NCBI GenBank assembly: GCA_017521985.1 | Contig: JAFXAZ010000013.1 | Location: forward strand, 1-56,797 | DNA from: Lachnospiraceae bacterium | GTDB taxonomy: Bacteria; Bacillota; Clostridia; Lachnospirales; Lachnospiraceae | DNA: 56,797 nucleotides | Reading direction: 5' to 3' | Part shown: in pieces, positions 51,798-56,797 of the stretch | How the letters are laid out: each line of letters begins with the position of its first letter | Position numbering within the stretch: position 1 is the first letter of the stretch | The notes under the pieces: model-generated | Told to the model about the DNA's origin: nothing | The model's input: the letters and a program-made list of their open reading frames with translations, nothing else | Databases searched by the model: none | Translations under genes and position numbers: made by a program

Positions 51798-52361
51798 TTA
51801 CAAACAATCTGTTTCGTTTATATACTCTGCGAAGTTGTCACACATTTCTTCCAACGCCTTGTAATCCAATGCTGACATAACATACTTCGCCGAAGTATCA
51901 TTCTCCATTTTCTGCTTATAAATTAACTGTGCGTTCGCACTGATCTTCTCCTGATTCTTACGAATAAAAATTATTTCATTCTGCACCAGATCTTTATATG
52001 CTACATCCGGCTCATTATCGAGATCATATAACTCTAATTCCGAAGCCGGAACCGGAATCATATGACTAAGACGTAGCGTTGCTTTCAATTCCCGTTCGCC
52101 CTTTGCATTCTTAACAACCACTCGCATAATAGGTACAATGCTTTTCTTGATTACCATGCTATCTCCGGCCATCTGATAGTCGGTCTGTTTCGGGGATGAC
52201 ATTGGAATATAATATTTGTATTCGCCCACCTGTAAGACCACGCCTAGGTATTTTCTTGTATGTACCCTTGTATCCACCTTGTTAGAGTATACATTGGGAA
52301 ACTTCTCACGCAAATACGATATGTACCGATCTGAAACGCTGTATATCTTAAAATCTTCCAT
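51798..52361 (-). CDS. toxN: Type III toxin, ToxN/AbiQ/CptN-family endoribonuclease
   Basis: A sequence-specific mRNase held inactive by its RNA antitoxin; members cause abortive infection and maintain DNA. It has 187 residues, near the usual 170-190. KIYSVSDRYISYLRE at the start, RKYLGVVLQV (36-45), YKYYIPMSSPKQ (48-59, with the Ser-Ser-Pro-Lys active-site block) and LSHMIPVPASELELYDLD near 100 align with the ToxN fold. AAAGGG lies 5 bases before the ATG. Just upstream are a terminator, two tandem RNA repeats and a promoter in the order found in every type III system. Confidence 0.9.
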   Translation of the reverse strand: MEDFKIYSVSDRYISYLREKFPNVYSNKVDTRVHTRKYLGVVLQVGEYKYYIPMSSPKQTDYQMAGDSMVIKKSIVPIMRVVVKNAKGERELKATLRLSHMIPVPASELELYDLDNEPDVAYKDLVQNEIIFIRKNQEKISANAQLIYKQKMENDTSAKYVMSALDYKALEEMCDNFAEYINETDCL

Positions 52362-52395
52362 AATTCCCTTTCTTTCGCACTTTTAAAGAAAAAGC

Positions 52396-52417
52396 AAGGG
52401 AGCTTTTCAGCTCCCTT
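52396..52417 (-). terminator. Terminator between antitoxin and toxin
   Basis: A 9-bp stem (52396-52404 with 52409-52417) is followed on the minus strand by GCTTTTTCTTT. It lies right after the second antitoxin repeat and before toxN, so most transcripts make antitoxin only and a fraction read through to the toxin. Confidence 0.9.
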
Positions 52418-52420
52418 AGA

Positions 52421-52496
52421 GTTTAAAATCTCCCACTGTCTGGCAGGGACTCTCCCGAGTTTAAAATCTTCCACTATATGGCAGGAACTCTCCCGA
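52421..52496 (-). ncRNA. ToxI/CptI-like antitoxin RNA, two 38-nt repeats
   Basis: Two contiguous direct repeats (52459-52496 read first, then 52421-52458) are identical at 34 of 38 positions. Two of the four differences compensate: repeat 1 has the stem TTCC/GGAA, repeat 2 TCCC/GGGA, around an 11-base loop starting TGCCA. That is direct evidence for a conserved RNA fold. In known systems the toxin cuts the precursor into single repeats, each forming a pseudoknot that inhibits it. Two copies fit the CptIN group. Confidence 0.9.
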
Positions 52497-52518
52497 AGAT
52501 AGTCTCCTATCTAAGTAT

Positions 52519-52547
52519 AGTATATGTTAGTTGGCAAGAAAAATCAA
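52519..52547 (-). promoter_or_regulatory. Antitoxin-toxin promoter
   Basis: TTGATT (52542-52547), a 17-base spacer and TATACT (52519-52524) on the minus strand. Transcription would start about 15-20 bases before the first antitoxin repeat, with a short hairpin (GATAG...CTATC) at the RNA 5' end. Confidence 0.75.
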
Positions 52548-52579
52548 TGATTTTTTCAAATTATTTATAACCTACATTT

Positions 52580-53359
52580 TTATTCCGGCTTATCGACTAC
52601 AACAACCTTGATCCCCTGTTCATCAAACATCTTTAAATCTTCCTCTGATGCATCCCAATCAGTAATCAATGTACCCAACCTATTCGCAGGACATATACTC
52701 ACAATAGAGTCAAACCCAATCTTTTCTTTAGGGTATAATCCTACAGCCATTTTGGAGCTGTCAATCAACGCATTCCAAAAGCTGATAGCCTGTGTCTTTT
52801 GAATGGATAAACCAAAAGTAGCTGATATACAAGCGGATGTAAGAAAGCATTTATCAAAACGCAGTCTTTTAATTGTTTCTACTGCAATAGTATCATAACA
52901 ATTTCCCCTATCGTCCATTTCTCCGCCTAACAGAATAACAGAAACGTTGTCTTTCTTTCGTAATTCTTCTGCAATCACAATAGAGTTCGTTACAACTCGG
53001 ATCTTCAATTCGTCCGGAATATTTTGAACCATAAAAAGCCCAACTGTTGCGGACGGAATATATACTACGTCATGGTTCTTTATCATGGATACTGCTTCTT
53101 TCGCAATTTCCATATAATTTTCTTTCACGCAAGTCATATCTTTCATTGTCATTTTAGCCGGTCTGCCGGTTGCAATCTGACGAAGCGGCAATGCTCCCCC
53201 ATGTGTTCTCTTTAATAATCCTTTTTCTTCCAGAATCCTCAAGTCACGTTTTGCAGAGTCATAACTTACACCAAAATTCTCTTGAATATCTGCATTTGAT
53301 ATACTTCCTTTTTCGGATAGCCAATCTAAAATAGCCTGATGCCTTTCTTCAATATACAT
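52580..53359 (-). CDS. DeoR-family transcriptional regulator
   Basis: A repressor of 259 residues. The N-terminal winged helix (residues 1-58: ERHQAILDWL, NADIQENFGVSYDSAKRDL, GLLKRTHGGALP) and the C-terminal sugar-phosphate sensor (NSIVIAEEL, LLGGEMDDRGNC) are both complete. The frame opens at a GTG (53368), but GAGAGG is 8 bases before the ATG at 53359. Effector unknown. Upstream lies a cluster of AACGTT-type repeats, likely its operators, yet no sugar-metabolism gene is adjacent. Confidence 0.9.
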   Translation of the reverse strand: MYIEERHQAILDWLSEKGSISNADIQENFGVSYDSAKRDLRILEEKGLLKRTHGGALPLRQIATGRPAKMTMKDMTCVKENYMEIAKEAVSMIKNHDVVYIPSATVGLFMVQNIPDELKIRVVTNSIVIAEELRKKDNVSVILLGGEMDDRGNCYDTIAVETIKRLRFDKCFLTSACISATFGLSIQKTQAISFWNALIDSSKMAVGLYPKEKIGFDSIVSICPANRLGTLITDWDASEEDLKMFDEQGIKVVVVDKPE

Positions 53360-53424
53360 ATTGTACACCTCTCTTTGCTTTTAAGTTATAATTAGGACTG
53401 TCGACTTTCCTACCTATAACTTAT

Positions 53425-53663
53425 CACGTTTATTAACGTTTGTCAACGTTTTTGTTTCGACAACGTTAATATTTGTTAATTTCAGCATCTATAAATGTTC
53501 ACCTAATGATTCACAAAACTTATATGTAATATTCTTCAAAAGTAATTTTTCACACCTAAATTCCACAAAATTTTATTACTTAGAATCGAATTTGCAATAA
53601 TTCTAAATAAAATTATATAATTTATATGAGTTTCTAACTTTTTAAAACGTTAATATTCGTTAA
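53425..53663. promoter_or_regulatory. Cluster of AACGTT repeats (DeoR operator candidates)
   Basis: ACGTT cores lie at 53426, 53436 and 53446, spaced exactly 10 bases, one helical turn. The motif AACGTTAATATTYGTTAA occurs twice in the same orientation (53462-53479 and 53646-53663). Such phased and repeated sites upstream of a DeoR gene suggest autoregulation and control of a divergent promoter. Confidence 0.65.
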
Positions 53664-53883
53664 CCAATATAATTCCTTATTACGATATATTATTACTCTA
53701 CAATGAGCTTTGTAAAATAACCACTATTTGTTTAAAGCAATTTTAAAATGATTGGTATGCAAAGATATCGCAGAAAATTGTATGATGCAAAAGGAGTTAT
53801 TATGCTTAGCTAATCATTCAATCATCGTTTGAATTATCATCTTTCCAACGTTGTATTGTAGGATCATATTGTTATATCATATA
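53664..53883 (+). other. Gap with an orphan ribosome site, possible operon scar
   Basis: No gene is found. On the plus strand AAAGGAG stands 5 bases before an ATG near 53802, which is followed after two codons by TAA. This looks like the start of a lost gene once controlled by the DeoR protein. The remaining bases are AT-rich and featureless. Confidence 0.35.
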
Positions 53884-54852
53884 TTATTCGTTTTTATTTT
53901 GAGAATGATTTTCTTCATTTTCCATTATTATACTGTCTAACTCTTCTGCTTCATCTTCAATAAGTTTTACATTACGTTTCGCTACATAACCTTCTTTGGT
54001 CTCGCCATTCTCATCGGTAAAAATGACTTTGTAATAATAATTGGTATTCTCAGTAATAATAGCTTCTATATTCTCTTGAATTTGACCAATCACTTCTGCC
54101 CCCTTTTGAGGTAGTTCTTTTACATTGCTTATTACATAGGTCATTACTGATTTACCTACATTATCTTGAAAATATGGTTGCACAAAATTTGAATACAGAA
54201 AATTAAGTAACATATATACAATGAAAAACTGTTTAATTTTCTTTTCAGTCCAATTAGCAACCCTTTCTTGGAATTTTAAAGGATTTGTAACATGCTCTTG
54301 TAATGCTTCCTGTATCTCCTCTCCTGTAAAATTATCATTTACATCATATTCTTCTTCCAATTCGCCTTGAACCCTTGTATATGCAGTATCTACTATATCA
54401 GAAAATGATGTTGCGCTTGGAACTATATCTGCAAACATTGCAGAAAAATTAATTTGTTGCAGTTGACTTATTTGTTCAGTTGCAAAGCTTTTAGAAATGG
54501 CACTCATTGATTCTATAATTACTTTTAATGATTCAGATACATCCAACTGCTGATATATTCTAAATGATTTAGTCAACTCTTGAAGCGAATCTCGCACTGA
54601 ATCAGTAAGCAAACCACTTGATAAATAAGACATATTCTGTTTTGTATATGATTCCATTAACGTTCTTAAACTCTCCGTTATTCCGCTATAGTTTAGCTGC
54701 GAATATACTGAAAATGTTTTCGTTATTTCACTTAGTCCAACTGAAGTATTAGCTGACAACTTTTTATATGATTCCATCGTTTCAGCTATTGATTTTATTG
54801 ATTCCTCTGCTGGTATAATACGTGATGTATCTATCATAATAGTATTTTTCAC
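53884..54852 (-). CDS. Unknown helical membrane-anchored protein
   Basis: 322 residues, family not recognised. Residues 1-150 are helical and Ser/Thr/Leu-rich, with an internal repeat (KTFSVYSQLNYSGITESL near 45 and KSFRIYQQLDVSESLKVI near 92). A charged stretch (about 165-205) leads to one hydrophobic segment (about 208-230, FFIVYMLLNFLYSNF). A C-terminal SH3-like strand set follows (YYKVIFTDENGETKEGYV near 270), then an acidic tail. The start is GTG with GGGGAG 8 bases upstream. It follows the GrpB gene by 22 bases, so it belongs to the mtnN-grpB unit. Confidence 0.7.
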   Translation of the reverse strand: MKNTIMIDTSRIIPAEESIKSIAETMESYKKLSANTSVGLSEITKTFSVYSQLNYSGITESLRTLMESYTKQNMSYLSSGLLTDSVRDSLQELTKSFRIYQQLDVSESLKVIIESMSAISKSFATEQISQLQQINFSAMFADIVPSATSFSDIVDTAYTRVQGELEEEYDVNDNFTGEEIQEALQEHVTNPLKFQERVANWTEKKIKQFFIVYMLLNFLYSNFVQPYFQDNVGKSVMTYVISNVKELPQKGAEVIGQIQENIEAIITENTNYYYKVIFTDENGETKEGYVAKRNVKLIEDEAEELDSIIMENEENHSQNKNE

Positions 54853-54874
54853 TAGTAGTTCTCCCCTTTATTTC

Positions 54875-55417
54875 TTAACTGTTTTCTTTCATTCTCCACA
54901 AATGAGCCTGCTTTAACAATTTATCTATGAGTTCCTGCTTTCCTGCGGTATAACTTCCTCTATTATTAGCAAAATCTGCTGCTAATTTCCTCTTTAAAGC
55001 ATCATATTCTTTCGCACACTCAGGAAAAGAATTCAAATAGTCACGAAAATTTATGTAATTATTCCAAGCAACGCTATTCCATTCAACAACGTGAATATGA
55101 TGTGTTCGAAATTCTTTTTTGAAATCTCCAATCACAAATAATAACTGTTCCTTCACATCCTCTTTTCGGAATATTATTCCATTTTCCTCTAACAATCCAA
55201 TACATGGCTTTATGCTATCCAAATCATTAACACCTACTGCAATATCAATAATAGGTTTTGCACATATATTTCGGATGGCTGTACTACCAACATGCTGAAC
55301 ATCAACAGCAACATCTTTCAGCAATGATTTCAGCAATTCAATTGTTTTTGCTGCAGTTTCTTCCCATATCATCTGATGAGGAAGTAATTCAACAGTACCT
55401 CTTTGCAAACCAATCAT
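54875..55417 (-). CDS. GrpB-family nucleotidyltransferase-like protein
   Basis: 180 residues. VDVQHVGSTAIRNICAKPIIDIAVGV (landmarks HVGSTAI and KPIIDI) is the nucleotidyltransferase-fold core with its metal-binding Asp. RTHHIHVVE and NFRDYLNSFPECAKEYDALK complete the GrpB pattern. The biochemical role of free-standing GrpB proteins is poorly known. GGAGGTG lies 5 bases before the ATG. It lies 31 bases after the nucleosidase gene. Confidence 0.88.
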   Translation of the reverse strand: MIGLQRGTVELLPHQMIWEETAAKTIELLKSLLKDVAVDVQHVGSTAIRNICAKPIIDIAVGVNDLDSIKPCIGLLEENGIIFRKEDVKEQLLFVIGDFKKEFRTHHIHVVEWNSVAWNNYINFRDYLNSFPECAKEYDALKRKLAADFANNRGSYTAGKQELIDKLLKQAHLWRMKENS

Positions 55418-55448
55418 TGTTGCACCTCCGCAATACTTATTTTTTTCA

Positions 55449-56126
55449 CTATATACCTTTGTAACTCCGCTTCAACATAGACAGCATCAACTCAACAAAG
55501 CAGAACGACTGATATGCCGCCTTATCAAAATTGCGGTTTATTGCTTCTTGACCATTATCAGACTTATTATCAGATATAGACCGAATAGCTATAAAAGGTA
55601 CATTACACATGTAACATGTATGAGCTGCTGCAGCGGTTTCCATATCAATGCATAATGCGTTCGGACTGATATTCTTTGTGAAAATATCTCCTGTAGTGGC
55701 AAGGCCAAAATGAATCTTCCAATCTGCTTGTATAGCAGCACTCTTTGCCACTTCCAGCAAATGATCATCTGCATAAAAAACAGGACTATCCATTATCGGA
55801 AAATCAGTATATATTTCATTGTCAGTGTCTCTAAATTCAGAAGAAGTACAGACAACTGTATCAAATATGCCTATTTCTTCCTTCATGCCGCCTGCTATAC
55901 CAGAGAATATAATAGTGTCAACTTCATATTTATCAATCAGTTGTTGTGCCGTAATTGCTGCATTAATCTTTCCGCATCCAGAATATACTGCTACAATATT
56001 TATATCCTTTATTTTTCCATGGTAAAACGTATGCATCGCATATTCTGTTGTAAATATATCCTGCATATCAGCAATATATGGGTTTAATTCCTTTTCACAA
56101 GCACATAATATTCCTATCTTTCGCAT
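55449..56126 (-). CDS. mtnN: 5'-methylthioadenosine/S-adenosylhomocysteine nucleosidase
   Basis: Cleaves adenine from MTA and SAH, recycling methionine and releasing the AI-2 precursor. It has 225 residues, normal length. Glu12 (ACEKEL) is the water-activating residue, FSGIAGGM near 78 is the phosphorylase-fold loop, CIDMETAAAAH near 165 holds the ribose-binding Met-Glu, and RSISDN near 190 the catalytic Asp. First gene of a three-gene unit. No luxS or other methionine-cycle gene is adjacent. Confidence 0.9.
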   Translation of the reverse strand: MRKIGILCACEKELNPYIADMQDIFTTEYAMHTFYHGKIKDINIVAVYSGCGKINAAITAQQLIDKYEVDTIIFSGIAGGMKEEIGIFDTVVCTSSEFRDTDNEIYTDFPIMDSPVFYADDHLLEVAKSAAIQADWKIHFGLATTGDIFTKNISPNALCIDMETAAAAHTCYMCNVPFIAIRSISDNKSDNGQEAINRNFDKAAYQSFCFVELMLSMLKRSYKGI

Positions 56127-56156
56127 AAATTTCTGCTCCCTACCTTTTGTTTACTG

Positions 56157-56185
56157 ATTATATCACACTTCAAACGTCATGTCAC
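56157..56185 (-). promoter_or_regulatory. mtnN operon promoter
   Basis: GTGACA (56180-56185), a 17-base spacer and TATAAT (56157-56162) on the minus strand, about 30 bases before the nucleosidase gene. Confidence 0.75.
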
Positions 56186-56210
56186 TTTATTTCAACGACT
56201 GCTAATCTCT

Positions 56211-56500
56211 CAACATGTCTGCAAAACGTATGGAAAATCCACCCTAAATCTCAAAAACCTCAAAACTTAAAAATCTTAACTAGTCATAATCACGTCATAA
56301 AAATTGCCCTACTTTTCTGAAAACGGCAATAATCCCGTTTTTTGTCATTTTCTCACTAGTCCGCATAACGTACCGAAAATTCGCCCATTTTTCGAAATCC
56401 CCGCAAAACCAATGATTTCTTAACATGTCTGCACAACGTATCAAAAATCTTGCACTTTTCTCCAAAACCGCTAAAGCACAATATTTTCACTTTTTATTGA
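56211..56500. repeat. Degenerate tandem repeats in a gene-free tail
   Basis: At least four units of about 66-76 bases begin near 56211, 56278, 56354 and 56421. Each starts like AACATGTCTGCAMAACGTA, then an A-rich run and a C-rich block. Identity is low, except between units 1 and 4. No open frame spans them. Together with 56500-56656 this is a non-coding stretch of over 500 bases. Confidence 0.5.
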
Positions 56501-56656
56501 AATCTTCATTTCCAGAAAAAATCTTCAAAAATTTCTTGACATGACCTTGTGAGCGGATTGCACATTGTTCTCGTGTACGCTGTTACCGATCACACATTTA
56601 TCACATCAAAACCGCCCAACGTATCCACACTCTTTACGTTCCCGCCCCCAAAAGCC

Positions 56657-56797
56657 CATATGCTATAATGTTTAAGTGAAGTATCACATTTTGAGCAGAT
56701 AAAAAGAGCAGTCTACCTAAATGTGGAACTGCTCTAAATGTGATTCTTCATAATTGTACCAATTCGCGGAACTTTAGCCGAGAACTGTATGGGGATA
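56657..56797. repeat. Right copy of the 141-nt inverted terminal repeat
   Basis: Exact reverse complement of bases 1-141; identity ends at 56656. It contains the same TATAAT and nested hairpins, now pointing out of the right end, but the flanking unique sequence gives no -35 box at the proper distance. Confidence 0.9.

Noticed and set aside
52244-52474. A 76-codon frame that begins in the antitoxin repeats and overlaps toxN
   Set aside because: It lies out of frame with toxN, and its N-terminal half simply translates the two RNA repeats and the terminator. The toxin has its own ribosome site.
52421-52496. A small CRISPR array
   Set aside because: The two 38-nt units are contiguous with no spacers, and no cas gene is in the window.

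Overview
The window looks like a chromosomal contig from a low-GC Gram-positive anaerobe of the Clostridia, most likely a gut Lachnospiraceae. The genus cannot be fixed from sequence alone. The reasons are the gene order around rpoBC and the str operon, a Cys4 (zinc) L33, a single-span SecE, strong Bacillota-type promoters (TTGACA-17-TATAAT), GGAGG ribosome sites, Rpn-type transposase debris and a type III toxin-antitoxin locus of the kind known from Coprococcus and Eubacterium rectale. Both ends carry the same 141 nt in inverted orientation, so this is an assembly contig that stops in a multicopy element, not a finished replicon.

Left third (0.3-16.7 kb, all on the minus strand): a core transcription-translation block, in transcription order rpmG-secE-nusG-rplK-rplA, rplJ-rplL (preceded by an L10 leader RNA with an attenuator), rpoB-rpoC, rpsL-rpsG-fusA, tuf. 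Promoters and terminators can be read directly. Between the rplL terminator and the rpoB promoter lie two large, related extragenic palindromes.

16.9-25.2 kb: a GPH-family sugar transporter and a GH2 glycosidase, two large membrane proteins of the GT-C and O-antigen-ligase types, and an N-acetylhexosamine kinase (NahK-like).

25.4-38.5 kb: a 12-gene surface-polysaccharide operon with its own promoter. Its first three genes (PglF/CapD-type dehydratase, DegT aminotransferase, phospho-sugar transferase) should make and load an amino-trideoxy-hexosamine. The rest, visibly AT-rich, encode a LicD protein, TarI and TarJ (CDP-ribitol synthesis), glycosyltransferases, an EpsG-type polymerase, a flippase and a UDP-GlcNAc 2-epimerase. 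The set recalls the Wzy-type ribitol-phosphate teichoic acid of pneumococcus.

38.6-51.7 kb: an orphan UPF0397 ECF S-component overlapping a large membrane protein; a Na+/alanine-glycine symporter under a glycine riboswitch; an orphan Na+-pump decarboxylase beta subunit with a 46-aa gamma-like protein; a Ca2+ P-type ATPase; an Rpn remnant; a sigma/anti-sigma/secreted-protein cassette; and a phosphate transporter with its PhoU-like partner.

51.7-56.8 kb: an accessory end. It holds a type III toxin-antitoxin system (promoter, two 38-nt antitoxin repeats, terminator, ToxN/AbiQ toxin), a DeoR regulator whose divergent target seems to be missing, an operon of a nucleosidase, a GrpB protein and an unknown membrane protein, and a non-coding tail with degenerate repeats. 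No rRNA, tRNA or CRISPR array was seen.
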